Below are positions 49,680 to 60,336 of a stretch of 64,000 nt of DNA, piece by piece. Location of the stretch: contig JAHLJT010000631.1 in assembly GCA_031308135.1 (NCBI GenBank), positions 8,251,286-8,315,285 on the forward strand, in the 5' to 3' direction. The stretch comes from Acheta domesticus (lineage: Eukaryota > Arthropoda > Insecta > Orthoptera > Gryllidae). Below the pieces are notes generated by a model. It did no database searches. It was not told the DNA's origin and saw only the letters and a program-made list of their open reading frames with translations. How positions within the stretch are numbered: the stretch's first letter is position 1; each line of letters opens with the position of its first letter. Position numbers and translations under genes: made by a program.

Positions 49680-51564
49680 ATATTCTGCGATTTTCTTAAC
49701 TCTGTCCCTGATAGTTCTTTCTTTCATTTCTAAGCATCATAACGTATCTCAAGATTTCCTCCTGTACTTTAAAAAATACAAATCATTGTTAAGAAAAGTC
49801 ATAAGGCAGGCTAAAATCATGAAACACGATCAGGATATTTTGAACTCAAATAACAAAACAAAATCAATGTGGGATATAGTAAAAAATGCGACCAAATCAA
49901 CTAGAAACCTTGTAGAGAATGTTGTTTTATAAGATAACGATAGAGATGTGAACGATCCGGCAACAGTGGCTAGTCTCTTTAACCAATACTTTTCGAGAAC
50001 TGCTGTCGATCTCACTAAGGGTTTTCAGCCACAAAATTCAACATCTGCCGTTTCCCTAAAAATCTTAGACACTATCTTCGTTTCCGAAACCTCTTCCTAT
50101 GAAATTCTCAAAATAATCGGTAAATTAAAAAATAAATATTCGGCCGGTTTAGATGAATTTCCGGATTGTTTGTTAAAGACGTGCGCGCCAGCCATTATAC
50201 ACCCGTTAACTCACATATTTAATGCATCCTTATGCACCGGAATTTTTCCAGATATTTTTAAAACAGCTAAGATTAAGCCGCTCTTCAAAAAAGGCAACAA
50301 AAATGAAGTTCAAAATTATCGGCCAATTTCTCTTTTGTCAGTTTCTTCAAAAATATTAGAGAGACTTTTTTAAGTGAGAATGGAAACCTTTCTCAATAAA
50401 CACGGCGCGTTTTCAAATTGCCAACATGGATTCCGGAAATCAAAATCTACGGAATCAGCGATTTTTTCTTTTCTTAAGGATGTTGCCTCATCATTGGATC
50501 AAAACGAAGCAACTATTGGAATATTTTTAGATCTTTCAAAAGCTTTTGACGTCATTGATCATAACATTTTACTTTCAAAATTACCTTCGTATGGAATCCG
50601 TGGTATTGCTCTAGATTGGCTATGTTCGTACCTTAAACAACGATCTCAGAGAGTAGAAATACCTTACTGGAATGATGGAACTTTATGTACACACCTTTCC
50701 GGTTCTTTGCCAATTGCACGTGGAGTCCCGCAAGGATCAATTTTAGGCCCTATTCTCTTCCTATTATACGTAAATGACATGCCCTTAGCGATTCGAAACG
50801 GAAGAACAGTTCTCTTTGCGGATGATACAAATATTCTTTGCAACAAAGAAACCGTAAATAGTACAATATCAGACGTTTCAAATTGGTTCCGTAATAACAA
50901 ATTAAAAGTAAATGAAAATAAAACTGTTTCAATGCAGTTTTCCATATCAAATAAAAAATTCTGTACTCCATTAAAAATGAACGATGTGCCATTGACTGAT
51001 GTTAATGTAGCAAAATTTGTAGGTCTATCAATTCAGTCAAACCTCAAATGGAATGCCCACTTAAATGAATTGAACACAAAATTAAGTTCATTATGCTACG
51101 CGTTCAGAATTCTTTCAAATTCCGTCAGCCTTCATACAGCTCGTTGTGTATATTTTGCCAATGTTCACTCCCGCCTGAGATATGGCATAATATTTTGGGG
51201 AAACACATCTTATAGTTCACAGACTTTCAGATTACAAAAAAGAATTGTACGAATAATAAGCAAATCCAACCCACGTGATCCTTGTAAGTCACTCTTTATT
51301 AATCTAGGAATTTTACCATTACCTTGTCTCCTGATTTACGAATCAGTAGTTTTTGTCAAAAATGACTTACTTAAGGACGGGGATATATTTTCAGCAAACG
51401 CCGATGTCTATAAGTATAACACACGACGTAGTAATCATATTCACCAAGTGGCAGTATCAACAGCTCACTACAAAAAATTCACATACAATTCATGTACATT
51501 ACTCTACAACACTTTGCCAGAAGACATTAAACGATTAAATTCAATAGAAAAGTTTAAGTCCTAA
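49680..51564 (+). pseudogene. 5'-truncated LINE reverse transcriptase, jockey/CR1-like
   Basis: A single frame of about 630 codons with two in-frame TAA stops (49930-49932 and 50371-50373). Motifs in order: NYRPISLLSVSSKILERLF, GFRKSKSTESAI, FLDLSKAFDVIDHNILL (palm Asp), GVPQGSILGPILFLLYVNDM, LFADDTNIL (catalytic DD), LKVNENKTVSMQF. The C-terminal tail has YDTR-like YNTRRS and NTLPEDIKRL. The endonuclease domain is absent because the copy starts at the foldback element. It is a retroelement relic, not a host gene. Confidence 0.9.
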
Positions 51565-52590
51565 GTAAAATCTTTTCTGCCGCATTACTGTTTCTATACA
51601 ATTCGAGACTATACCGAGCATCAAAAAGGAAAGTAGAATTAATTTTAACAATGATAGTTAATGTAATTATTTATCATTTGGACTGTAAAATTCTAATGAA
51701 CCTGTAACAAGTATTGTACCACAGTTTCTGGGTTGATGGCCCCCATCTCGATCAGGTTTTTCGTCCAGTTTCCCTGATCCTTGAGCAAATGCTGAGATGG
51801 TCCCTTGTTTGATTCTGGACATAAATGTAACTTCATTATTTGTGCACGTCTTCTGAATTTCAGTGGGAAATATAGTTATTCAAATGACCGTTTTTCATAT
51901 TATCGCGGCAAAAAGTAATATTCTTTCATGAAAAACATGAGGGTTCAGGGCAGGAATTTATAGCTAATTTACCTTTGAAAATATATTTTATTATACAGGA
52001 GCGAATATTTTGTCAACAAAACTCGAAAAAAAACTCTCTTTTCTGTATTCAAAATTCGACTAGAATATGGTTTAGGATAGAGACCACAGAATTATGAAAA
52101 CGTGCACAAAATTCACTTCTCCCCATAGCTCGTCATACGCAGTTTTTAACTGTTTTTGACGTAAATAAATAAATAAAATAGGAATCAAGTCCGACGCGGT
52201 ACGTTTAAAATGCAAAATCTGAGCTAGTAATAAAGGCCAAAGATTGTTATTAAAAACCAATCTCCCGCCACGGCGCCAAATATGAATCCTTTTTGATGCC
52301 AATGTGCCAACAAAGAGTGCTGGCGGGAATACGAGCGCGTGTGTGTGTGGGTGGATCTTTGTTACAAAATATTGCGGGTTAGTGAAATTTTCGAAATAAA
52401 ATAATTTTATTTGTTTGAAACGTCGATGCAATGTGGTGGAGCTGAAGTAGGTTAAGTGCCCAGTGGAAAACAAAGCCAGAACCACGTGCGCAGGAAGTGT
52501 AAATACCTGAACGGACACGACGCATAAATTTATGTTAGTAATGTTTCAATGTAGACTTTTATTTAACTTAGTTTTCATTAATTTGAATTG
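51565..52590. other. LINE 3' region and spacer
   Basis: The first ~270 nt are probably the LINE 3' UTR; no clean poly-A or microsatellite tail was found. A 148-codon open frame on the minus strand (52518-52072) has no recognisable domain and a composition I would not trust as a gene. Confidence 0.4.
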
Positions 52591-52591
52591 C

Positions 52592-53325
52592 TTACATTCT
52601 TATTGTATATTCGTTGGGAATTATATTTCCGTCATTTGATGGAGGTGCAACCTCCAGTCTCTTGGAGCACCAGCCGCCATTGTGGCAATGGCAAACAGCG
52701 ATAATTAGCCCCGACCACTGGGGGATGCCGTTTTCGAGAGGGCGACCGCTAGAGTTTGTCACCGACGCGAACTCTGAAAGATCTATTCGATAAAAAGTTC
52801 TGGAGGAATAGGGGGAGCTTCCTCCCTCAATTCTTATGAGTACAAGGTTCGCAGAAAGCCATACCCCCCAAGTGGTGTTGTAGGCCTCTTCTATCTCGAA
52901 TAGTACGGCCATAAGGTGTTGTCTCAGGACGAACGAGGTTGAAATTTCAGTTGCCAAAGCGACAAGATGGTCCAGGGTTGACCGGTGTTTCCTGAATCCA
53001 TACTGGATTGGTGTGAGCAAGTTTCTGCACTTCAAAGTCCAGACCAAACACTGGTTTACCATCCGTTCCAGCAGTTTGCAAACGCAGCTGATCAGAGCGA
53101 GAGGACGGTAGCTCGATGGCAACGACCGATCCTTTCCGTCCTTAAGAGCTGAGATAACTGCTCAGCCAGATAACTGCTTCTCGCCACAGCAGGGATAGTG
53201 TGTTCTTCCCAGATGCGATTATAAAAGCGGGTGAGAAATTGCATCGCCACATTAGGAAGATGTAGCACAGGAGTAGGGAGTAATGGCCGTAGCTGCGACG
53301 GAAGTGGGGTTAAATGCAACCCGCA
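52592..53325 (-). pseudogene. LINE reverse transcriptase fragment, I/jockey group
   Basis: The minus strand carries RFYNRIWEEHTIP, then in another frame SSYRPLALISCVCKLLERMV, LTPIQYGFRKHRSTLDHLV and a degraded EEAYNTTW (normally F-AFDTTW) and ENGIPQ-S block. This is the fingers-palm part of a jockey/I-type reverse transcriptase. The FADD motif is missing and frames are broken, so it is a dead fragment different from the LINE at 50 kb. Confidence 0.8.
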
Positions 53326-53339
53326 CTACACAGGCCCAC

Positions 53340-53600
53340 CCCTGTAAACACCCGGCGCCACGAGATAAACCCCTGTGACGTCACAAGGTCGCTGTGACGT
53401 CACAAGGCCGCCGAGATAGCCCCCTGTGCCGACACAAGGCGCCGCGCGCCCTGGCGGCGAAGCGTGGAAGCGCGCGTGTGCGCGCGCCCTGGCGGCGAAG
53501 CGTGGAAGGGCGCGTGTGCTGCGCCCTGGCGGCGAAGCGTGGAAGCGCGCGTGTGCTGCGCCCTGGCGGCGAAGGTTGGTAGCGCGGAAGCAGCAGCGCA
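53340..53600 (+). repeat. GC-rich tandem repeats at the edge of the viral-like insertion
   Basis: A TGACGTCACAAGG motif occurs twice at about 53377-53408. A 37-38-bp unit, GCGCCCTGGCGGCGAAG plus CGTGGAAGCGCGCGTGTGC, then starts at 53446, 53484, 53521 and 53558. The arrays are far richer in CpG than flanking DNA. Open frames across them follow from composition and are not genes. Confidence 0.75.
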
Positions 53601-54041
53601 GGGGTCGGCGGCGTCGCCGTTCTCAAAAACGCGCCGCCCGAGGGTGGCTCGAACCGCGCCCGAGTCCCGCTTCCTGTGCGCGCGCCAGCGGCGGAAGCGG
53701 TCGGGCGAGCACGCTGGCTCTGAGCTACGACGACATCGTCTCTGGAGGTGCCTGGTAGGCGGGTGTCTTGGTGCGCGGCGGCGGCGGCGCGCGCGCGCGC
53801 GCCCGGGCGGGGAGGGGAGGAGGCCTCTATCGCGGCGCCCGCTCCCCCTCCCCCTCCCCCTCTAGCGCCTGCAATGGAATGTGGGGAGTTGCTAGAGAGA
53901 AAAAAAGGAAACCCTACAAGGCGGTGACAGGGGGAAAAAAAACCATGAAAACAGTGCCTGTAGTGCAAAGGATTTGCCATCGCGAAAACAAACGGAACAA
54001 AAATTCACGGACCGAAACGCACAGCGTCCTGAACTGAACTG
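53601..54041. other. CpG-rich non-coding segment
   Basis: GC-rich DNA with CCCCCT repeats at about 53840-53864. From 53890 it carries AGAGAGAAAAAAAGGAAACC, CAAGGCGGTGACAGGGGGAA and TAGTGCAAAGGATTTGCCAT. The first two recur at 54772-54830 and the last at 61740-61760. No gene supported. Confidence 0.5.
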
Positions 54042-54760
54042 AACAGCGCTTCATAATGAGCATTCGCTGCGGACCGCGGCGCTCGCGAGCGCTATCACCC
54101 GCCGACATCCGTTCGCCGGTCGCGCAATCTTATCAAGCGCGACTTCCGTTCGCTGTCCTTGGACGGCGCGCGGCGCTGGGCCGCATCGCCTTACCACCCA
54201 CGAGTGCACGCCTGTGCGCTCTAGTGGCGAACGCGGGAAACGCAGCTCTAGTGCTAACGTTCGCCACTAGAGCGCACGTGCGTGCACTCCAGCGCTTCAT
54301 AATGAGCATTCGCTGCGGACCGCGGCGCTCGCGAGCGCTATCACCCGCCGACATCCGTTCGCCGGTCGCGCAATCTTATCAAGCGCGACTTCCGTTCGCT
54401 GTCCTTGGACGGCGCGCGGCGCTGGGCCGCATCGCCTTACCACCCACGAGTGCACGCCTGTGCGCTCTAGTGGCGAACGCGGGAAACGCAGCTCTAGTGC
54501 TAACGTTCGCCACTAGAGCGCACGTGCGTGCACTCCAGCGCTTCATAATGAGCATTCGCTGCGGACCGCGGCGCTCGCGAGCGCTATCACCCGCCGACAT
54601 CCGTTCGCCGGTCGCGCAATCTTATCAAGCGCGACTTCCGTTCGCTGTCCTTGGACGGCGCGCGGCGCTGGGCCGCATCGCCTTACCACCCACGAGTGCA
54701 CGCCTGTGCGCTCTAGTGGCGAACGCGGGAAACGCAGCTCTAGTGCTAACGTGACGGTAA
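54042..54760 (+). repeat. 246-bp tandem repeat with 20-bp inverted repeats, about 2.9 copies
   Basis: The unit starting CAGCGCTTCATAATGAGC is repeated with an exact 246-bp period (anchor ATGAGC at 54056, 54302, 54548) and almost no divergence. Each full unit contains GTGCGCTCTAGTGGCGAACG and, about 30 nt on, its exact reverse complement, so a stable hairpin can form. Because 246 is divisible by three an open frame of 232 codons runs through; I take this as a by-product. A diverged copy lies at 61829-62290 in the same orientation. Confidence 0.9.
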
Positions 54761-55110
54761 TGTGAGGATATGCTAGAGAGAAAATAAAAGGAAACCCTAC
54801 AAGGCGGTGACAGGGGGAAAAAAACATGAAAACAGTGCGATAAGAATTAAAATTTTTTATTGAAACCAAATGATACAGGGTAAAAAAAATTTTAATTCGA
54901 AACGTTTTTCATGATACATGGTAAAAATGAATTCGATACGCGTCTCTCTTTTCACGTCATGTGCAATACGTCTATATGATTATATTCGCTTTTGAGGGTA
55001 TCAAAACAATAGGCGTTTTAGAAAGCGCACAACACGAATGAACAGAATTTTTTATCGCGTACCCGCAGCCATCACGGTGACCCTTTCACACTGTCACGTC
55101 ACTGTCACTA
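54761..55110. other. AT-richer link between repeat array and viral-like genes
   Basis: Contains a second copy of AGGAAACCCTACAAGGCGGT found near 53905, then AT-rich sequence; probably the 3' flank of the minus-strand genes. No clear AATAAA on the minus strand was found. Confidence 0.4.
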
Positions 55111-55803
55111 TCACAACTCACTGCCGCTGTACGTCGGAGGACGATTTTCGGTCGGCGGACGAAGAGACTGGATGACTTCACGAGCGCGAGAGACGCGCTG
55201 ACGCAGAGCTTCGCCGAACGGATCTCGAAGGAGGTGTCCGAGCGCTTCGAGGACTGCTAACACTTGAGCGTGCACTGTGATAATAAATGTTTGCAGTGGA
55301 GGATAATCCTGCAGTCCTTCATAAGTGGGGGGAGGTGACGTCGCGTCGTCATTATCCAAGGGAGAGAGGTCCCCCATGATGCCCAAAAATTTTCGGATGA
55401 CGTTTCCGCGCACGAATAAATTGTCAGCCTGACACATGCAGCACGGCGTGTTTGCTTGTGCGCCGAGAAGCATCATGAACCACACCACTCTCTCATGACA
55501 TTTCACAGCGAGATCGTGAAGAGTTTTTTCATCGCCTTCGTTCAGCGCTTCTTTCAGATCCAGAGCATCATAGACGGCTTTCAGCAACACAACGGCACCG
55601 TACCTTAACCCCCGAAGGACGTCATCGCTGTAGGCTCGCTGACTGCTGGTCACGCTGACAATGATGAAGAGTCTTTCGGCGCCATCGCAGAGAGTGTACA
55701 AGTTATGCGCCAACTGCTCCTTCCATCCGCCATCCGCGACTGCGACGTCCCCTGGAGAACGTTCCATGACGGCGGCCGACGAACGAATGCAACCAGTTTG
55801 CAA
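55111..55803 (-). CDS. Unknown protein with two PPxY motifs, viral-like element
   Basis: A 230-codon intact frame downstream of the polymerase on the same strand, 61 nt after its stop. The middle is alpha-helix rich and hydrophobic (VVLLKAVYDALDL, VVWFMMLLGA). The C-terminal third contains SPPPTYEGL and ends RPPTYSGSEL, that is two PPTY sequences. PPxY motifs recruit Nedd4-family ubiquitin ligases and act as late domains in several viruses; here that is inference. The first Met (55803) or the MERSP Met 12 codons on may be the start. I do not recognise the family. A virion-associated or apoptosis-modulating role is possible but unsupported. Confidence 0.6.
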   Translation of the reverse strand: MQTGCIRSSAAVMERSPGDVAVADGGWKEQLAHNLYTLCDGAERLFIIVSVTSSQRAYSDDVLRGLRYGAVVLLKAVYDALDLKEALNEGDEKTLHDLAVKCHERVVWFMMLLGAQANTPCCMCQADNLFVRGNVIRKFLGIMGDLSPLDNDDATSPPPTYEGLQDYPPLQTFIITVHAQVLAVLEALGHLLRDPFGEALRQRVSRAREVIQSLRPPTENRPPTYSGSEL

Positions 55804-55864
55804 ATGCTCTCCCTAAACTATCACATCTACACCGGAAACCCCCTCCGCCAGCAGGGACGAACGC

Positions 55865-58800
55865 TCAAGAAGAAATGGACGGGCGTGTACACTGAATGCG
55901 GAAATGGCCCCATGGCAAACTCGTGAATGTATCGATCCAATAGCGTTTGTCGTCTGCCACACGCAACGACCGCTTGTTTTGGACAAAAGAATAATTGATG
56001 TGATGTCTGGATCGAATGCAGCATTGCTTGTCAATGCGACTAGAATTTTGAAATAAACAATCCAGATAATTTTGAAATGTATATTTTTTAACAATGGATC
56101 GCTGCACTCCCTTCGCGCGAGAAACGACCGACTGAGAGCGCGTGAGAAAGGAGTACATTTTGGGTCGCAAACCTACGAATTGTATCATGGGGTCGTTTCC
56201 GCATTCGTCCTTAAACAGTCCCAGCACTTTTTTGTTGCGTGGCGTGATGTCGAACGCGTTACCGGGAGGAAAGCAAGACGTGTCGAACCATTCTGAACAC
56301 CGATTCATCTCAGCGTACACGTTCGTGGAGGTAGAGTAAACAAATGAATCGGTGTCCATGTACAGAAGGTGAAGATCGCGTAGCTCCTTTTTACAATAGC
56401 GGTAAAAGAAGTCGTACATTCTTAATTTTGAAATTTCTAATATGCAAAATCCTAAATAAATGGGCTTCGTGAGCTTCACCTCCGTTTTCAGCAACTCGAT
56501 GGTCATGAGATCGCCCTTCACGTGGTGACTGCGCACGAAAGCTGGATTCGCGATAAGATTCCTCGCGCCACACGTCCCCCACCATCTGTTCACGAGATAA
56601 ATGCGTCGGTGGTTGCGCACGTCCTCCATCGACTTGCCGTACACAGAGTTGTTCATGAGTTTGTAAAATTTATCTTCGAAATCGGAGGACGCGCGCTGTC
56701 GAAGCGAGTTGTTGAGGTTCATGTAGACGGCAAGCCAAGGACTTTGATCGAAAGAGAGAATGCGATGAATTTTGGTGAGTTGTACGCCCAACTCAGTCGC
56801 CTGAATTAAATTTTGAATGTGGATGACGTAGCGACGCTTGGGCAACAGCGTCGCCATCAGCTTGACTTGCCTGCTTTTCGTGTCGGGGGGCACACGTGAC
56901 TCCGGACAAGGAGGCAAATCGCTCAATCGATCGTGAATCTCGTGTGGATAGTCGAGGTCGACTTCGAGAACGTATCCGCGATCGGTCTGAGCGCCCGCCT
57001 GCTTGATGTCGAACGCGCAAATGTCCTTCTCCGTCAACCATCTAAACCGACCTGTGGGCAACGGATGACTCATGCTGTACCCATAAAGATTATTACAATC
57101 GACATAGGAGAGATAAGATTCCTGATCAGATGCATCAAAGGAATCCCCCACGTGCGCGTGATTCGCCTCGGCGTGGCGCCCGACCACCTGAACGAGTCCT
57201 CCCCGAATGCCTTTTTCGAAAAAGAGAACCATATCAACGTCCGTGAGAAGCTCTAGCGTGACACCGGTTGTTTTGAGCATGGCGTCCCACGAGAGACCGG
57301 GAGCGGTGAAATAGAAAGCGGGATCGAGACCGTACACCTTCAAACACAAATTTCTAAAGGTTTCAAAAATGTCGGTGAGCAGCAATACGTCGATTTTCAA
57401 ATACAAATCGGCGTACTCACCTAAATTTCGACAGGAGAAGGCCGCCCACACGGTCTGCGCGTGGGCGTACTCCTCGTCCGAGATGTGTTCGTTTTTGAGC
57501 CGATTGAAAAAGGTCTCGCGTGGCGGCAAAGACGTTTCTTCCAATTTCACCATGCAATCGACATAGTCGTACGGGAAGACGCCCTTCCTGCGTGCCAGAG
57601 CAAAGAGCGCATCATCGGGAAACGCCGTCCGAGTAAATTTCAAATCGCGATCAGAAAGCGAGTGACTCAAGCCATCAAGTGATGCGCCTAAAAATTTAAA
57701 AGAGTCCAAAAAGCGCAATTCCACACCTCCGATTCTCTGAGAAACGGACACGAATCTCTCGTGATTGTGCGGAATCACGCTCAGTTTTTGATAGCTACTC
57801 TCGGCCCAGGCCCTGCAGGAGAAAATGCCAGTCGTACCCGCTTCCGTTATGCATCAAGACGGGAATGTGCTTCGGAGCCCGGAAGTTGACGTTGCAATCT
57901 TGATGCGCCGCTCCGCGAAACAGACCTGTGAAATGGTCGTGATCTCTCACACGAGCGGAATTTGGAAGAAAAGGACCCTTGCAAATGTGACACGCGTCGG
58001 AATTTTGAAAGGCAACTTCGTCTTCCTCTCGCATAAGGAGAGGCGTCGGATGCTTCAAAAGATCATCGTATTCTTTTGCAAGGTCCGCCAAATGATCGAT
58101 CAATTGATTGGCGACGTCGCGCCCGCGTAGCTCGATTCTCTGGGAGCGCGCTTCATCAAAATCGCACACCACTTGCACGCCTACCGAAAAGGGCTCGTGA
58201 AGTTGGTAGGCCTGAAGGAAGGAGTCGCTCGGCGAAGGCTCACACGAAGAGACGGGAACGGTGAGCGCTTCAAAATCAACATACACCGCAATCGGGCATC
58301 TCTGCTGGCGGGGCGTGATTCTTGAAACGCATGAATCGTGCCTCTGAGGAAGCAGATGGTACAGTCAAACGTGCCGGCGACACGGCACTGCAATCGAGCA
58401 TGTGAGCTTCGAGTTTCTCTTGCGACCGAAACAAATTCAAACAGCGTTCGCAAGCGAAGAGCTTATGTTCATGGGTACTGTGTTGGACTACCCACCAACT
58501 TTTCCAAATTTTTAATCCAAACATAGTGAGTGACCCCCCTTGATGCATACATTAAAAAATTGAAATGGTTCTCTTTTTTGGTTTTCGCAAAGTGCACCGG
58601 ACCTACAACATCCCACGTTTTCTTTTCAGAACACCAAACAAGATTAAACACGTGAAAAGAATATTTAGAATTTTGATGTTCGAAGCGTTTAATCTCGTGA
58701 ACAGTCATCGGCCAGGTGATGTTCCGCAAATCGAGTTGATTTTCTAGTTCGTCAAAAATGGCCTGATAAGTACTAGTGCGAGAGACATGCGAAGAAATTT

Positions 58801-59459
58801 TGGCGCGTGGGGGCTGACGTCGATGAAAGAGAGCCGAAGCCAGCGCCCACAAGAAACATTTCTCATCTTGATTATGCACATTTACCACAGCCTTACGGGC
58901 AGCAATGCTATTGGGGAGCGGAATGTACGATGATCCAGTGTGAGCAATGGGCTCAAAAAGATGATAGTGAACATGAAGGGCAACGATTTCATGAAGCGCT
59001 TTTCCGCTCTCCCGTTCATGAAACTCGTCGAATTTGGAATTTATAGGATCAACGATGCGTTGAAAAAAAAAATTCCCCGATATCATCACTGCGAGTCACC
59101 ACGGCAGCGCGAGCGTTGAGAAAGATGGGTTGTATCTCGCCCACGATCTCACCCGTCTCCGGATTGCGGCGTTCGAGCATGAAACGACATTCGAGTTGCG
59201 CAAAAATTTTGAAAGCAGGCGCGGAAGGAGAAGCAAAGAGCTCGAACAATTTCAGTTGAAAGGGCACTTGACAGCGATTAAGAAACGTAAGGGGGTCGCT
59301 GTCATTCAAAGAATTCGCGATAATGCCACGCTGAACCCGACTGTTTAAAGACTGTACAACGTTCGTCCAATTGAGAGCATTTGCAATACATGAAGAACGG
59401 CGCTGTTGCTGCTGGGATGAACCTACAAAAGCAAAACACATAAAACAAATGAATAACAA
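55865..59459 (-). pseudogene. Protein-primed-type DNA polymerase B of Maverick/adintovirus kind, frameshifted
   Basis: This would copy the element's own DNA. Pieces in order from 59459 are an N-terminal region and then GSSYIPLPNSIAARKAVVNV with HYVWIKNLEKL. After these come FACERCLNLFRSQEKLEAHM (zinc-binding), YVDFEAL (Exo I, Asp/Glu), the CHICKGPF...RVRDHDHFTG-RGAAH insert and VLMHNGSGYDWHFLL (Exo II). YLKIDVLLLTDIF is Exo III and YFTAPGLSWDAML is typical of the clade. YVDCNNLYG is motif A, KLMNNSVYGKS motif B, LLYMDTDSF motif C and DDKRYWIDTFTSLPWGH the end. About 1,200 codons, the usual size. Frame changes occur near 59070 (a T-run), 58490, 58295 and 57800, each explained by one base. The catalytic residues themselves are intact. 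Confidence 0.9.
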
Positions 59460-59860
59460 GCAAACACATAAACCACATGAATAACATATTTCAACGTATG
59501 TCGCCTACGTATTGAATGAAATTCAAAGAAAAAAAATCTTACCAGGCCTCACGTTGCTCGCGAACGTAACGGGCTAAACAAATTTTTTTCATTAGCAATA
59601 TGTGTTGTTGATGGGATGAACCTATCGAAACAAACAAAAACATAAAACAAATGAATAACATGTTTCAACACATGTCGCATACGTATTGAATGAAAGTCAA
59701 AGAAAACTTACCAGCCTCACGTTGCTAGCGAACGTTCACCGCTCCCTTCAACGTTCAACGGAGTGCTGGTGCTGATGAGATAAACCTAGAAACAATCAAA
59801 ACACAGAAAACCATTAAAACATAGTTCAACACATGGCGCCTACATATTAAATGAAAGAGA
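59405..59860 (-). repeat. Tandem intron-exon modules upstream of the polymerase
   Basis: On the minus strand a unit recurs: pyrimidine-rich run, AG acceptor, GTT(C/T)ATC(C/T)CA(T/G)CA, 40-60 nt, GCAACGTGAGGC(C)TG, then donor GTAAG. Acceptors lie near 59418, 59622 and 59786, and donors near 59550 and 59712. Between donor and acceptor AAACAAATGAATAACA-like and CATACGTATTGAATGAAA blocks are shared. This looks like duplication of a small leader exon with its introns. Whether any ATG in the modules feeds the polymerase frame is unclear; the simple splice joins are out of phase with it. Confidence 0.6.
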
Positions 59861-60250
59861 AAAAAAAATCCGTACACCGTATGTATAAGCAAGTCACGAG
59901 AATGGTGTAAAGCATTAACAATATGACTGCCACGAAGAAGCAACGATGAATAACGACGTCTCGACGACAGTCCATGACAGCCAACGCTCGACTAACGAAG
60001 AAAGTCAACTGTCATGCACTTTTAAAACAGGACGTCCTGCGTTGCCGGACATGATGTCGAAACAGCTACGGATGCTACAGTCGACATGATGTTGAAAAAC
60101 AGGACGTCGTTATTTGCCGGAAGAAAGATGGTGGTAAGAAGCGCACGACGGCGATGATGAGGAAAGACAGGACAACGGAATTAAACGGAAATTTTAAAAG
60201 AAGTTCATGACATCATTGACACACCGGAAGTGGTGCAAGAAGCAGTTTAG

Positions 60251-60260
60251 GCTATAAAGA
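60251..60260 (+). promoter_or_regulatory. TATA box of the four-exon viral-like gene
   Basis: AGGCTATAAAGAG at 60249-60261 is about 80 nt before the first ATG. Nearly the same 12-mer, AGGCTATAAGAG, stands at 62522-62533 before the fibre-like gene, which suggests a shared promoter element. A CAGTC sequence 38 nt after the TATA start could be the initiator. Confidence 0.55.
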
Positions 60261-60336
60261 GAGGACATCCTCTTTGAAAATGCTCACTCGCAGTCAGCAC
60301 GCCGCGCCCTAACACTGCAGCGCTCGCATCAACAAA

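Noticed and set aside
52072..52518. 148-codon minus-strand frame
   Set aside because: No recognisable domain, no splice or promoter context, and unlike the nearby LINE frames.
53381..53980. Several overlapping arginine/alanine-rich frames in GC-rich DNA
   Set aside because: Long open frames are expected in CpG-rich low-complexity sequence; no conserved domain and tandem repeats underneath.
54056..54754. Open frame of 232 codons across the 246-bp repeat
   Set aside because: The period is a multiple of three, so one open unit makes the whole array open. Equivalent frames exist on the other strand; composition explains it.
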